In this document: in pieces, positions 36,531 through 45,910 of the stretch
Numbering within the stretch: position 1 is the stretch's first letter
How the letters are laid out: each line of letters starts with the position of its first letter
NCBI RefSeq assembly: GCF_900129355.1
Contig: NZ_FQVL01000002.1
Location: 124,001 to 188,000, forward strand
Source of the DNA: Seinonella peptonophila
GTDB taxonomy: Bacteria; Bacillota; Bacilli; Thermoactinomycetales; Thermoactinomycetaceae
Reading direction: 5' to 3'
Length of the DNA stretch: 64,000 nt
Notes under the pieces: model-generated
Seen by the model: the letters and a program-made list of their open reading frames with translations, nothing else
What the model was told of the DNA's origin: nothing
Database searches by the model: none
Made by a program: the position numbers and the translations under genes

Positions 36531-37382
36531 ATGAGTATGGAACTATGGTTTACAGAACGTCAAACACCAGCATTACAATGGAGCTGTCGTGTAACCAAAA
36601 CACTTTATTCTGAAAAAACACCCTATCAACAACTAGATATCTTTGAAACAGAACAATTTGGCAGAATGATGGTACTCGATGGTATGGTCATGACAACTGA
36701 TCAAGATGAATTTGCCTATCATGAGTTATTAACCCATATTGCTATGAGTACTCATCCCAATCCTAAGCAAGTCTTGGTAGTTGGCGGAGGCGATGGTGGA
36801 GTTATTCGTGAAGTATTGCGTTATCCTACTGTAGAAAGGGCGGTATTAGCTGAGATCGATGGAGCAGTAGTAGAAGCAGCTAAACGTTTTTTCCCGCAAA
36901 TCGCAGTGGGTTTTCAAGATCCCAAGGTGACGATACAGATCGGTGATGGTATCGATTATGTACGTCTACATAAAGATCAATTTGATGTGATTATTATTGA
37001 TTCAACAGAACCTGTCGGCCCTGGCGAGAAGCTATTTGAATCACCGTTTTACCAATCAGTCGCTGAGGCATTGACCGAAGATGGGTTAGTCGTTGCACAG
37101 ACTGAATCCCCTTGGGTAAATCAACAATTAATTCATGATGTCTTTCAGCGTATGGATCATCTTTTTCCAGTGACACGGCTTTATCTTGGTCATGTGCCAA
37201 CTTATCCGAGTGGTTCATGGACGTTTACGCTTGGTTCTAAAAAATATGACCCTCTCAAGAAGCAAACGGACGAATTGCCTACTTTAACTGACACACGTTA
37301 CTATCATCCAAAGTTATACCATGCCCTTTTTCAGCTACCTCGTTTTGTCGAGCAGCTCACCAGTAAAAAGACCACTCGATAG
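36531..37382 (+). CDS. speE: Spermidine synthase
   Basis: The polyamine aminopropyltransferase has GGGDGGVIREV (decarboxylated SAM site) and the catalytic loop IIDSTEPVGPGEKLF, identical in form to B. subtilis SpeE, and TYPSGSWTFTLGSKKYDPL near the C-terminus. It makes spermidine from putrescine. The stop codon lies inside the first duplicated hairpin of repeat copy A, so its 3' end has been affected by that insertion. Confidence 0.92.
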   Translation: MSMELWFTERQTPALQWSCRVTKTLYSEKTPYQQLDIFETEQFGRMMVLDGMVMTTDQDEFAYHELLTHIAMSTHPNPKQVLVVGGGDGGVIREVLRYPTVERAVLAEIDGAVVEAAKRFFPQIAVGFQDPKVTIQIGDGIDYVRLHKDQFDVIIIDSTEPVGPGEKLFESPFYQSVAEALTEDGLVVAQTESPWVNQQLIHDVFQRMDHLFPVTRLYLGHVPTYPSGSWTFTLGSKKYDPLKKQTDELPTLTDTRYYHPKLYHALFQLPRFVEQLTSKKTTR

Positions 37383-37670
37383 TGAGTGGTCTCAACTTGT
37401 ATCTAGGAGTCAAGATTTGCATTTCGCCCCCAGTTCAAGCTACACAGATGTATTCAAGACGCCGCAACTACTCGCTCAGGGCGATATCAACTCGGCAATG
37501 CCTCAGACAGTACTACCGCCTATTCTTCGCTTCATAGTTGCAGCTTTGTAGCGCTTGAAAGTTGGCTACATTGCAAACCATCTCCTCCTTTTAACAAGCT
37601 TTGTTTTTATTTGATTTAACCAGAATATAGGTTTTTCTTCAGCCTAAGATCACTCGATTATGAGTGGTCT
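37370..37670 (+). repeat. Dispersed structured repeat, copy A, flanked by a duplicated terminator hairpin
   Basis: About 255 bases (37393-37647) lie between two copies of a 23-base hairpin sequence (37370-37392 and 37648-37670, 20 of 23 identical). The core shares a 24-base identical block (37501-37524) and many more bases with copies B (38.9-39.3 kb) and C (45.6-45.9 kb). Outer arms TTCAAGC (37434-37440) and GCTTGAA (37552-37558) pair; copy C has CAGG/CCTG at the same place, a compensatory change. The element fills the whole gap between speE and ispG. Confidence 0.75.
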
Positions 37671-37704
37671 TAGTTTGTAGTCACAATGTTATGTTATGTT
37701 TTGT

Positions 37705-38802
37705 TTATTTTGTAACCGGTTGCGATTCTTGTTTACGCTTATGTTCTTCTGCAAGTTTATCAATTTCTTTTTTCAGTTCGGCAACCATCTCTTTTTCTGG
37801 TATTTTCCGAATGATCTTACCGTGACGGAAGAGTAGTCCTTCTCCTCTTGCTCCTGCAATACCGATATCAGCTTCCTTCGCTTCCCCAGGTCCATTTACT
37901 GCACAACCGAGTACAGATACTTTAATAGGAGCTTGTATCTTAGAAATATACTCTTCTACTTCGTTCGCAATGCTAATCAAATCGATTTCAATTCGTCCAC
38001 AAGTTGGACATGAAATCAATGTAGCTGCGTTTGCTGCTAGTCCAAATGACTTGAGCAATTCTCGAGCAACTTTCACTTCTTCAACTGGATCAGCACTCAA
38101 CGATACACGCAGTGTAGAACCAATCCCTTGTGAAACAATCGCTCCTAAACCTGCTGCACTCTTAACAGTACCTGAAAATAGGGTTCCTGATTCAGTAATG
38201 CCTAAATGAAGTGGATAGCGAAATGCTGCTGCTGCTTTTGTATAAGCTTCAATCGCTAAGCGGACATCTGATGCTTTGAGTGAAACAATAATGTCGTGAA
38301 AATCAAGATCTTCTAGAATGCCAATATGATAGAGCGCACTTTCCACCATACCATCCGCTGTTGGATACCCATACTTGTCTAAAATTCTTTTTTCAAGTGA
38401 TCCAGCATTCACACCAATTCGAATCGGTATCTCACGCTCTTTCGCTGCTCGTACAACCGCCTCGACTTTCTCACGTCTACCTATATTACCAGGGTTGATT
38501 CGTATTTTATCAATACCACCCTCAATCGCTTTTAATGCTAACTTGTAATCAAAATGAATGTCAGCGACGAGCGGGATCGAAATCTGTTTTTTAATGTTAG
38601 GAATTGCTTCAGCTGCTCGCATATCCGGACAAGCGACTCGAACGATTTGGCATCCAGCCTCTGCTAATCGGTTAATCTCAGCTACTGTAGCTTCCACATC
38701 ATGCGTTTTGGTTGTTGTCATACTTTGAATGACAATTTGGTCATTTCCACCAATCTGAACATTGCCTACTTTGACGGGTCTTGTTTCCGTACGATGAAAC
38801 AT
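37705..38802 (-). CDS. ispG: 4-hydroxy-3-methylbut-2-enyl-diphosphate synthase (GcpE)
   Basis: This is the penultimate enzyme of the MEP isoprenoid pathway. The 4Fe-4S cysteines lie in [12 protein letters not shown] and [11 protein letters not shown]; the TIM-barrel blocks [16 protein letters not shown] and [12 protein letters not shown] are present. The 365-residue length is normal for the short bacterial form. It is monocistronic here; its transcription reads into repeat A. Confidence 0.95.
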   Translation of the reverse strand: MFHRTETRPVKVGNVQIGGNDQIVIQSMTTTKTHDVEATVAEINRLAEAGCQIVRVACPDMRAAEAIPNIKKQISIPLVADIHFDYKLALKAIEGGIDKIRINPGNIGRREKVEAVVRAAKEREIPIRIGVNAGSLEKRILDKYGYPTADGMVESALYHIGILEDLDFHDIIVSLKASDVRLAIEAYTKAAAAFRYPLHLGITESGTLFSGTVKSAAGLGAIVSQGIGSTLRVSLSADPVEEVKVARELLKSFGLAANAATLISCPTCGRIEIDLISIANEVEEYISKIQAPIKVSVLGCAVNGPGEAKEADIGIAGARGEGLLFRHGKIIRKIPEKEMVAELKKEIDKLAEEHKRKQESQPVTK

Positions 38803-38930
38803 GCAATCATTCGCCCCTTCGTAAGAATCAGATGCTCATCATGTTCAATTTTTCTCTATCTACAAGATGAACTCTATCAACTCAAAGTATAACACGATCC
38901 TCCAATACCCACAGCAAAAAAACAGAAAAA

Positions 38931-39262
38931 AGATGAGTCATACTCATCTCAGCTTGTAGACAAAGTAAAGGTTCCGTCGATATTTCACGCTTCGCCTCCA
39001 TTTCAGGATGCGTTGATGTCTTCTAGGCGCCTCGTCTGCTCGCTCAGGGCGGTATCAACTCGACTTTACCTCAGACAGTACTACCGCCTATTATTCGCAT
39101 CACAGACGCGGCTTTATAGCGCCTAGTAAAATGCGGGTGAAGGAGCATTTTTCCGCCCGTAGCGAAATATTGACTCCACGATTTCTTCTTCTATCCAATT
39201 GTATGAACCTCTTCTTTTCATCAATTGGGTTTTCATCAGCCTGAAATAAGTCATACTCATCT
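38931..39262 (+). repeat. Dispersed structured repeat, copy B, flanked by a 14-base duplication of a terminator arm
   Basis: AGTCATACTCATCT occurs at 38936-38949 and 39249-39262. The left copy is part of an intact hairpin (AGATGAGT/ACTCATCT) which, on the minus strand, is followed by TTTTTT: the terminator of yqzE. The right copy overlaps the yqzE stop codon and lacks the other arm. Between them lie the shared core (identical block 39069-39092) and end motifs CTTGTAGACAAAG and TTTTCATCAGCCTGAAA. The remaining 38803-38930 holds only the ispG leader. Confidence 0.75.
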
Positions 39263-39454
39263 TCTAATCTTTTTGTTAATCCGATGACGTTGTTTATTCA
39301 CATACATTTTCATAGAAAATGGAACTAATCCAAACCAACGATGTGACCATTTTTCTTTTCGTTGAAGTTTTAGCTCCTTTCGTTCAACCCTTGGTGTTTC
39401 AATATAATTAGCAAACCGATGCATGATATAGCTAATCCAATCTTTGAAATTCAT
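39257..39454 (-). CDS. yqzE: YqzE-family protein
   Basis: A basic 65-residue protein matching YqzE: a start like MNFKDWISYIMHRFANYIET, then PRVERKELK and the conserved HRWFGLVPFSMKMYV. In Bacilli yqzE lies just downstream of comGG and is co-expressed with competence genes, though its role is unknown. The ORF is open to 39499, but AAAGAGGTGGGAG precedes the ATG at 39454. The stop lies in the target duplication of repeat B. Confidence 0.8.
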   Translation of the reverse strand: MNFKDWISYIMHRFANYIETPRVERKELKLQRKEKWSHRWFGLVPFSMKMYVNKQRHRINKKIRR

Positions 39455-39470
39455 AACTCCCACCTCTTTT

Positions 39471-40013
39471 CTATCTTGACCGGGAGTTTGATGTTCCATA
39501 CAAACCTTTATTCCAATGATCGGTTATTTGCTGAATGATCGTGGCCATATCATATAAACCTGTATCAATCTGTAGCTCGGCGCATGTGTAGTATTTCTTT
39601 CTTTCAGCATTTAGCTGAACCAATCGTTTTTTAAGGCTTCCTTGCAGCAACGGACGACTACGATCCTGTTTTAACCTCTGATAAAGTACTTCAGGAGAAG
39701 CGGAAAGCCCAATGATCAATCCGTACTTTTCCATTAATTGTCGATTCTCTCGTCGCAATACAACTCCGCCGCCTGTTGAGATCACTTTGGTCGGCTCATG
39801 AAGAAGCCGCTTTAATAAATCCGTTTCTGCATCTCGAAATGCTTGTTCACCAAATCGTTCAAAATATTCAGCAACCGTTAGTTGAAACATTTTCTCTAAT
39901 TCCTCATCCATATCTACAAAGGGAAGATGCAATTGCTTTGCAATTTGCCGACCAATTGTAGACTTCCCTGTCCCCATCATTCCAACCAAAATCAAGTGTT
40001 TCCTATCACTCAT
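39471..40013 (-). CDS. aroK: Shikimate kinase
   Basis: The Walker A GMMGTGKST lies about residue 11; the shikimate-binding DMDEELEKMF and STGGGVV, and the lid RSRPLL, identify AroK. It phosphorylates shikimate in aromatic amino acid synthesis. ATG 40013 with GAGG eight bases upstream is preferred to 40040. It is 16 bases upstream of yqzE; in several Bacillales aroK follows the comG operon, here split off by the sigma-54 block. Confidence 0.9.
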   Translation of the reverse strand: MSDRKHLILVGMMGTGKSTIGRQIAKQLHLPFVDMDEELEKMFQLTVAEYFERFGEQAFRDAETDLLKRLLHEPTKVISTGGGVVLRRENRQLMEKYGLIIGLSASPEVLYQRLKQDRSRPLLQGSLKKRLVQLNAERKKYYTCAELQIDTGLYDMATIIQQITDHWNKGLYGTSNSRSR

Positions 40014-40318
40014 CAATTTTACCTCAGATCGATTTTCCATTTTACACTACAAAAATGTTTCTTCTGTTCAAAATAACACATTCGCTCTCATACTTATTGT
40101 TCATTCTAAAAGAGACAGTAAATCGTTTCAATAATTGTCAACAAATTCTTTAACGCTCATGCCATCTCGGGCCCACTTCAAATTCTTTAAAAATACAATG
40201 ATATAAAAATAATATTTTAAATATACATCCGATAAATAGGATAAAACCAAAGACAAATCACCCTTATTATCACCTGACTTTTTTATATTTGATATAATAT
40301 AAAAAAGGAGGCGGGGTG

Positions 40319-41728
40319 ATGGATGAATTAAAGCAACTAAAAGAGCAGATGAAAGAGTTAGATATGATTTTTCAACTTTCTCATGATGAGATTTTTGTAA
40401 CAGATGGAGAAGGTTACTGTGTTAGAGTAAATCCTGTTTGCCAAAAGCATTATGGGCTTCATGAAACAGATATGGTTGGAAAACATGTCACAGAATTAGT
40501 CGAGCAAGGTCTTTTTAACCCTTCGTCGACTCTCAAAGTATTAAAAGAAAAGAAACAAGTAACAATGATTCAGTCAACCTCAACCGGAATCAAATTGCAT
40601 GTTACTTCAACACCGGTTTTCGATGAATCAGGAAATCTGATCCGCGTTATTTCTAACTCTCTTGACATTACAGATATTGTTTCACTTCAGGCACAGATCC
40701 GAAATCTAGAAGAAATGATTGATCATTCTCATTTTGAATTAGAAAAATTACGCTATGAGAAGAAGACTTATGGAAAACTGGTGGTAAAAAGCATTGCCAT
40801 GAAAAAAGTTTTCCAGATGTTAGAACGAATCGCTAAAGTGGACTCCACCGTACTCTTACTCGGTGAATCTGGTGTAGGAAAAACAGAAATTGCTCGATGG
40901 ATTCATCAAAATAGCCGTCGTCATAAACATGCTTTTGTAGAAATTAATTGTGGTGCTATTCCACCTAATCTATTTGAATCAGAGCTATTTGGTTATGAGC
41001 CAGGCTCTTTTACTGGTGCCCTGCGGGCTGGGCAACAAGGTTTACTGGAATCTGCTCATTTAGGAACGCTTTTTCTGGATGAAATTGGTGAATTACCTCT
41101 TGAATTACAGACCAAAATACTACAAGTGATTCAAGATAAATCCTTTCTAAGAATTGGTGGTCGTGAACGTAAAACAGTTGATGTCAGGATTATCGCTGCA
41201 ACGAATCGTGATCTTGAAAGGATGGTACAACAAAAGCAATTTCGCCAAGACCTCTACTACCGTCTATCTGTTGTCCCTATTCGCATTCCTTCGCTTCGTG
41301 ATCGTCGAGATGATTTGATTGAATTAATCTATACGCTGTTATCACAAGTCAATCAACAATATGAAATGAATAAGGTACTTTCATCAAATGCAATGGAATA
41401 CCTTTTAACCTATCACTGGCCAGGTAATGTCCGCGAACTGCAAAATACAATTGAGCGTCTAGCTGTTACTTCAGAAGGAAATTTAATTACGCTAAATTCA
41501 TCCGATATCAGCCTACCTGAGCAAAATGAAAAGACACTAGAACTTGACCAATTGATGGAAGAAGATGGATTAAATCTAAGGGAAGTATTGGAATCCGTCG
41601 AAAAGAAAATTATTAAAACCTATATCCAAAAATATAAGTCCACCAGAAAAGTGGCTGCATTACTTCAAACAAGCCAAAGTTCGATTAGCCGCAAATGTCT
41701 CAAATATGGTATCTCGAATCAAATTTGA
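40319..41728 (+). CDS. Sigma-54-dependent transcriptional activator (PAS-AAA+-HTH)
   Basis: An N-terminal PAS domain (about residues 12-125: DEIFVTDGEGYCVRVNPVC) is followed by a coiled linker and an AAA+ domain with Walker A GESGVGKT, the sigma-54 contact loop GSFTGA, Walker B TLFLDEIGELP and the arginine finger region FRQDLYYRLSVVPI. A TyrR-like helix-turn-helix (STRKVAALLQTSQSSISRKC) ends it. It should bind upstream of the -24/-12 promoter 130 bases downstream and open it with SigL. The PAS domain probably senses an amino acid or related metabolite. ATG 40319 is preferred to the adjacent GTG. TATAAT at 40293 may be its own -10. Confidence 0.85.
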   Translation: MDELKQLKEQMKELDMIFQLSHDEIFVTDGEGYCVRVNPVCQKHYGLHETDMVGKHVTELVEQGLFNPSSTLKVLKEKKQVTMIQSTSTGIKLHVTSTPVFDESGNLIRVISNSLDITDIVSLQAQIRNLEEMIDHSHFELEKLRYEKKTYGKLVVKSIAMKKVFQMLERIAKVDSTVLLLGESGVGKTEIARWIHQNSRRHKHAFVEINCGAIPPNLFESELFGYEPGSFTGALRAGQQGLLESAHLGTLFLDEIGELPLELQTKILQVIQDKSFLRIGGRERKTVDVRIIAATNRDLERMVQQKQFRQDLYYRLSVVPIRIPSLRDRRDDLIELIYTLLSQVNQQYEMNKVLSSNAMEYLLTYHWPGNVRELQNTIERLAVTSEGNLITLNSSDISLPEQNEKTLELDQLMEEDGLNLREVLESVEKKIIKTYIQKYKSTRKVAALLQTSQSSISRKCLKYGISNQI

Positions 41729-41766
41729 CTCATCGATGCAAATATGAATGAGAAATGAGTCATTTT
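41727..41766. terminator. Inverted repeat/terminator after the sigma-54 activator
   Basis: TGACTCAT and ATGAGTCA form 8-bp arms followed by ATTTTT. Standing about 100 bases upstream of the sigma-54 promoter, it could double as an activator-binding site. Confidence 0.5.
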
Positions 41767-41859
41767 TGAATCATATCACTATACATTTGCTATCTATTTT
41801 TCTTCTTTTTACTAATGATTAGCAGGTTTTATTTAATAAATGAATATCCCCATTATTTT

Positions 41860-41875
41860 TGGCACGATACTTGCT
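41860..41875 (+). promoter_or_regulatory. Sigma-54 (SigL) -24/-12 promoter
   Basis: TGGCAC, five bases, then TTGCT: a match to the full sigma-54 consensus TGGCACN5TTGCW. It lies 77 bases upstream of the HisD-like gene and directly downstream of a sigma-54 activator gene. Confidence 0.92.
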
Positions 41876-41951
41876 AAAGATATAGGTAGACTGTCAACTT
41901 CGGTATTTCGCTCACATCGACCTTTCTATCGAATCAAAGGGGGTATTCATA

Positions 41952-43226
41952 TTGGTTCAATACTTAAAAAAAGAGATGAACGTCTCAAAATCCTCTAAAT
42001 CGGAGTTAGAACAGACGGTCGCCTCTATTATTGACCAAGTCCGTCAAAAAGGAGATGCTGCACTCCTACAATTTGCCCAAAAATTTGACGGAGTCACTTT
42101 GCAACAAACAAAAGTTACTGAAGACGAGATTCAAACAGCCGGTAAACAGTTACCGCAAACCTTGATCGACGATATTCAGTTTTCTATCGAAAGAATTCGG
42201 GCATTTGCAGTTGCACAAAAAGAACGATTAACCGAATTTGAACAAGAAATGATTCCTGGTGTTCATCTTGGACAACGTGTGATTCCGATCGAAGCGGTTG
42301 GTTCATATGTTCCAGGTGGACGATATCCCTTGCTCTCATCTGCACAAATGTCAATTATTCCTGCAAAAGTTGCCGGTGTATCTCAAATTCGCGTCTGTAC
42401 GCCACCAACAAAAGAAGGTCATGTTCACCCTGCTGTTTTATATGCTGCACATCTTTCCGGAGCAGATGAGATTTTTGCTGTTGGTGGTGCGCAAGCTATC
42501 GCAGCACTTGCCTATGGAACAGAGAGTATTCAGCCTGTAAACAAAATCGCTGGACCAGGAAATCGATTTGTAACAGAAGCGAAAAAACAAGTGCAAGGTG
42601 ATGTAGGAATCGATTTATTAGCTGGGCCAAGTGAGGTCTTGGTTGTTGCTGATGAAGAAGCAAAGCCTCAGTTTGTTGCAACAGATTTATTAGCTCAGGC
42701 TGAACATGATGTTGATGCACGAGCGATCCTAGTTACAACAAGTGCTGATGTAGCCCATGCAGTAATGAATGAGATAGAACATCAATTGAAAACGCTTCCT
42801 ACAGCAGAAGTTGCGAGAGCTTCTTGGGAAAGAAGAGGTCAGGTAATTGTGACAGAGACCTTGGAAGAAGCCATTCAAGTAACAAATGATTTAGCACCTG
42901 AGCATTTACATGTCCAAATTAAAGATGCTTATGAAGCTCTAGCTCAATTTACCAACTATGGCTCATTATTTTTAGGCGAGAATGCGTCAGTTGTTTATGC
43001 TGATAAAGTATGTGGTACAAACCATATTCTCCCCACACAGGAAGCCGCAAAGTATACAGGTGGTGTTTGGGTGGGGACATTCCTAAAAGTAGTCACATAC
43101 CAATGGATTGAACAAGCAGGAATCGAAAGATTGGCTCCTCACAGTGTACGCCAATCAAAGCGAGAAGGATTAATTGGTCACTTACGTTCAGCTAACATCC
43201 GTTTAACTGGAAATCTTGATCAGTAA
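41952..43226 (+). CDS. Histidinol dehydrogenase-family NAD-dependent dehydrogenase (probably not biosynthetic HisD)
   Basis: This 424-residue zinc alcohol dehydrogenase of the HisD fold conserves AGPGN, the metal/catalytic region [20 protein letters not shown] and CGTNHILPT. No his gene is near; the block [20 protein letters not shown] is the form found in HisD homologues such as HpsN rather than in his-operon enzymes. With the sigma-54 promoter and the ABC transporter downstream, oxidation of an imported amino alcohol or related compound is likely (inference). The start is TTG 41952 after AAAGGGGG. Confidence 0.8.
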   Translation: MVQYLKKEMNVSKSSKSELEQTVASIIDQVRQKGDAALLQFAQKFDGVTLQQTKVTEDEIQTAGKQLPQTLIDDIQFSIERIRAFAVAQKERLTEFEQEMIPGVHLGQRVIPIEAVGSYVPGGRYPLLSSAQMSIIPAKVAGVSQIRVCTPPTKEGHVHPAVLYAAHLSGADEIFAVGGAQAIAALAYGTESIQPVNKIAGPGNRFVTEAKKQVQGDVGIDLLAGPSEVLVVADEEAKPQFVATDLLAQAEHDVDARAILVTTSADVAHAVMNEIEHQLKTLPTAEVARASWERRGQVIVTETLEEAIQVTNDLAPEHLHVQIKDAYEALAQFTNYGSLFLGENASVVYADKVCGTNHILPTQEAAKYTGGVWVGTFLKVVTYQWIEQAGIERLAPHSVRQSKREGLIGHLRSANIRLTGNLDQ

Positions 43227-43252
43227 CATAAAAATGAAAAGGAGCAGTAATC

Positions 43253-44080
43253 ATGAAAAAAATTCTCCCTGCCCTATTAACCATTTTACTTGCTTTCTCG
43301 ATTCTCATTGGTTGTAGCACTGGTGGAACAGAAAAGGCTGCGAACACCTTAGAACAAGCGAAAAAGAAAGGCGTACTGGTCGTCGCTTCTTCAAACGATA
43401 CACCATTTGCTTATATCGATAAGGATACCAAGAAATTTACTGGAATCGATGCTGAAATCATTACTGAAATTGCGAAACGCTTAGGGATCAAAAGAGTGGA
43501 AATGAAAGAAGTTAAATTTGAAAACCTATTAGTTGAACTAAACAATAAAAACGTCGATATCGTTGCTGATGCTATGTATGTAAAACCAGAACGGGAACGG
43601 ATCGCTCAATTTACCGATATTTGGTATAAAGAAGGCGATGCACTCATTGTTCGGAAAGATTCACCAATCAAAGGAATTGAAGATCTAAAAGGAAAAGTTG
43701 TTGGTGGACAAAAAGGAACTACCTTCCTTGAGTACGCGCAAAAACTACAAAAGGAAGGAAAAGTAAAAGATGTTAAAATTTATAATTCACAAGCTGAGCT
43801 TTTGCTCTCAGTAAATACAAATAAAATCGATGCATGTATTACAGATAGTGCTACTTCGGTCTATAGCATTCGTAAAGATCCTTCATTGACATTAAAATTG
43901 GTCTCTCCATATACACCTTATTTCAGTGGGAACATCGCTGCCGCCGTGCGTAAAGATGATAAAGAGCTATTAAATGCGGTGAACGATGAATTAGCAAAGT
44001 TGAAGAAAGAAGGCTTCATCCTAAAAGTATTGAAAAAATACGGTCTAAACGAACAGAATTTTGTCGCTGGAAAAAAATAG
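43253..44080 (+). CDS. Polar amino acid ABC transporter substrate-binding lipoprotein
   Basis: Lipobox LIGCSTGG (Cys about 21), then a family-3 solute-binding protein: VLVVASSNDTPFAYIDKD, the ligand-site FTGIDAEIITEIAKRLG, VDIVADAMYVKPERE and GGQKGTTFLEYAQKL. It delivers an amino acid-like ligand to the permease encoded downstream. It is 26 bases after the dehydrogenase. An intergenic hairpin follows, as is common for over-expressed binding proteins. Confidence 0.88.
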   Translation: MKKILPALLTILLAFSILIGCSTGGTEKAANTLEQAKKKGVLVVASSNDTPFAYIDKDTKKFTGIDAEIITEIAKRLGIKRVEMKEVKFENLLVELNNKNVDIVADAMYVKPERERIAQFTDIWYKEGDALIVRKDSPIKGIEDLKGKVVGGQKGTTFLEYAQKLQKEGKVKDVKIYNSQAELLLSVNTNKIDACITDSATSVYSIRKDPSLTLKLVSPYTPYFSGNIAAAVRKDDKELLNAVNDELAKLKKEGFILKVLKKYGLNEQNFVAGKK

Positions 44081-44087
44081 ATGCTTA

Positions 44088-44110
44088 CAGGAACCTAATT
44101 TAGGTTCCTG
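44088..44110 (+). terminator. Intercistronic hairpin
   Basis: CAGGAACCTA/TAGGTTCCTG, a 10-bp perfect stem with loop ATT, is followed by ATCTTCTTT. It is likely a partial terminator or mRNA stabiliser between the binding-protein and permease genes. Confidence 0.6.
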
Positions 44111-44132
44111 ATCTTCTTTCGAGGTGATTGAT

Positions 44133-44828
44133 TTGAATTTACACTTTCCAACCGCTTTTCAAGAATTGACCCCTCAATTGCTCAAAGCTCTTGGTGTCGT
44201 CGCCTCGCTCACACTAGCTGGGTTTGCACTAGCTTTGGTTATTGCGATGTTAATCGCACTGGGTAGATTATCTCAAAGCCGATTTTTAGATCGCATACTC
44301 ATTGTATTTCTTGAAATCGTCCGTGGGACACCATTGCTTGTTCAACTGTTGTATGTATATTACGTTTTACCCGAGCTGATAAAATTGATCATGCGAATTT
44401 GGATTCCTGACTACCAACTCACAATCAGCGCTTTTACCGCTGGGGTAATAGGTTTAGGTATCAACTATGGCTGTTATATGTCCGAAGTGATCCGTTCCTC
44501 GATTGCTGCGATCGATAAAGGCCAAACGGAAGCAGCTCTTGCTCTAGGATATACCAATCGCCAAGCCATGTGGAATATTGTCATTCCCCAGTCTTTTCGT
44601 ATCAGTTTACCAACTCTTGCTAACTACTTTATTATGATGATCAAAGATACATCTCTAGTAGCATTTATTACGCTACAAGAAATTATTTTAACAACACAAT
44701 CATATGCTTCACAAACTTTCTTAACCATTGAGTCTTATACATTAGCGGCTCTCGCTTATCTCATTTTAAGTATTCCGCTTGGTCAAGGAGTGCGTATTCT
44801 TGAAAGGAGGTTAAATCGCCATGTCTAA
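44133..44828 (+). CDS. Amino acid ABC transporter permease (HisM type)
   Basis: Five TM helices, with the polar amino acid permease motif [19 protein letters not shown] and the EAA loop [21 protein letters not shown]. It overlaps the ATPase gene by eight bases. TTG 44133 lies eight bases after GAGG and is preferred to GTG 44124. Confidence 0.88.
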   Translation: MNLHFPTAFQELTPQLLKALGVVASLTLAGFALALVIAMLIALGRLSQSRFLDRILIVFLEIVRGTPLLVQLLYVYYVLPELIKLIMRIWIPDYQLTISAFTAGVIGLGINYGCYMSEVIRSSIAAIDKGQTEAALALGYTNRQAMWNIVIPQSFRISLPTLANYFIMMIKDTSLVAFITLQEIILTTQSYASQTFLTIESYTLAALAYLILSIPLGQGVRILERRLNRHV

Positions 44829-45573
44829 TCCAATGATTGAAGTTGAAAAACTACATAAATCATTTGGTCAGAATGAAATATTGAAAGGGATCACGCTTAC
44901 GATTGAAAAAGGAGAAAAGGTCGTGATCATCGGCCCCTCTGGTTCGGGTAAATCAACATTACTTCGATGTTTAAACTACTTAGAACTACCTACCGCCGGT
45001 ACGGTAAAGATTAACGGTGAGTATTTTGTCGAACCTGGCAAAAAATATAATGAAAATCATGTCGCAAAACTTCGAACCAATATTGGCATGGTCTTTCAAC
45101 GTTTTAATCTCTTTCCAACAATGACTGCACTTGAAAATGTGATGGCAGCGTTGACCAAGGTAAGGCAGAAGTCAACCACAGAAGCCCGACAAATCGCAAC
45201 ACGATACCTTGAAAAAGTTGGATTGGCTGATCGGATGAATCACTACCCAAGCCAGCTCTCGGGCGGACAGCAGCAACGGATTGCCATTGCTCGGTCTTTG
45301 GCAATGGAGCCTGAAGCAATGCTTTTTGACGAAGCAACTTCCGCGCTTGATCCTGAATTAGTGGGTGAAGTTCTCAATGTTATTCGTGAACTAGCTGAAG
45401 AAGGAATGACAATGGTCCTGGTCACCCATGAGATGAGCTTTGCACAAGAAGTAGGGGATCGAGTTATCTTTATGGACGATGGATTGATTATTGAATCAGG
45501 TAGCCCTGACCAACTATTCCGTAACCCTCAGCATGATCGAACGAAAACATTTCTGCAAAGATTAAAGCATTAG
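44821..45573 (+). CDS. Amino acid ABC transporter ATP-binding protein
   Basis: Walker [12 protein letters not shown]-loop [13 protein letters not shown], signature [17 protein letters not shown], Walker [16 protein letters not shown] and the switch His in LVTHEMSF. The 250 residues are closest in form to GlnQ/HisP ATPases. It is the last gene of the sigma-54 operon; transcription beyond it meets the split terminator of repeat C. Confidence 0.93.
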   Translation: MSNPMIEVEKLHKSFGQNEILKGITLTIEKGEKVVIIGPSGSGKSTLLRCLNYLELPTAGTVKINGEYFVEPGKKYNENHVAKLRTNIGMVFQRFNLFPTMTALENVMAALTKVRQKSTTEARQIATRYLEKVGLADRMNHYPSQLSGGQQQRIAIARSLAMEPEAMLFDEATSALDPELVGEVLNVIRELAEEGMTMVLVTHEMSFAQEVGDRVIFMDDGLIIESGSPDQLFRNPQHDRTKTFLQRLKH

Positions 45574-45587
45574 GCGAATTCCCTATC

Positions 45588-45910
45588 CATCCCCTATCTG
45601 GGGATTTCAGACTGACGAAAAACCCTAAGTTGAGAAAGCGAATTAGACAAAGTAGATGTATCATTCCCATGAGGAAATGGTTCGCAATGTAGCCGACTTT
45701 CAGGCGCTACAAAGCCGCGACTGTGTAGCGAAGAATAGGCGGTAGTACTGTCTGAGGCATAGCCGAGTTGATACCGCCCAGAGCGAGCATTCGTGGCGCC
45801 TTGAATACACCTTTGTAGCCTGAACTGGAGGCGAAATGCGTAACCATGACTCTAGAAAAAGAGAACTTGATTACTTTGTCTACAATTTGCCATCCCCTAT
45901 CTAGGGGATT
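45588..45910 (-). repeat. Dispersed structured repeat, copy C, flanked by a duplicated terminator hairpin
   Basis: The hairpin ATCCCCTATCTGGGGAT occurs at 45589-45605 and, with one extra A, at 45892-45909. Only the right copy has the TTTTTG run, so the original plus-strand terminator after the ABC operon has been split. The core is inverted relative to copies A and B (identical block 45734-45757). CAGGCGCTACAAAG (45701-45714) pairs with CTTTGTAGCCTG (45811-45822), and GGCGGTA (45738-45744) with TACCGCC (45772-45778). End motifs are CAGACTGACGAAAAACC and ACTTTGTCTACAA. Confidence 0.78.

Noticed and set aside
44088-44110. A terminator ending the sigma-54 operon after the binding-protein gene
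   Set aside because: The permease and ATPase genes follow on the same strand with tight spacing, so it is more likely an intercistronic stabiliser.
37370-45910. Repeats A-C as group IIC introns
   Set aside because: Insertion next to terminator hairpins is similar, but the elements are only about 250 bases, lack a domain V-like sequence or reverse transcriptase, and duplicate the hairpin.
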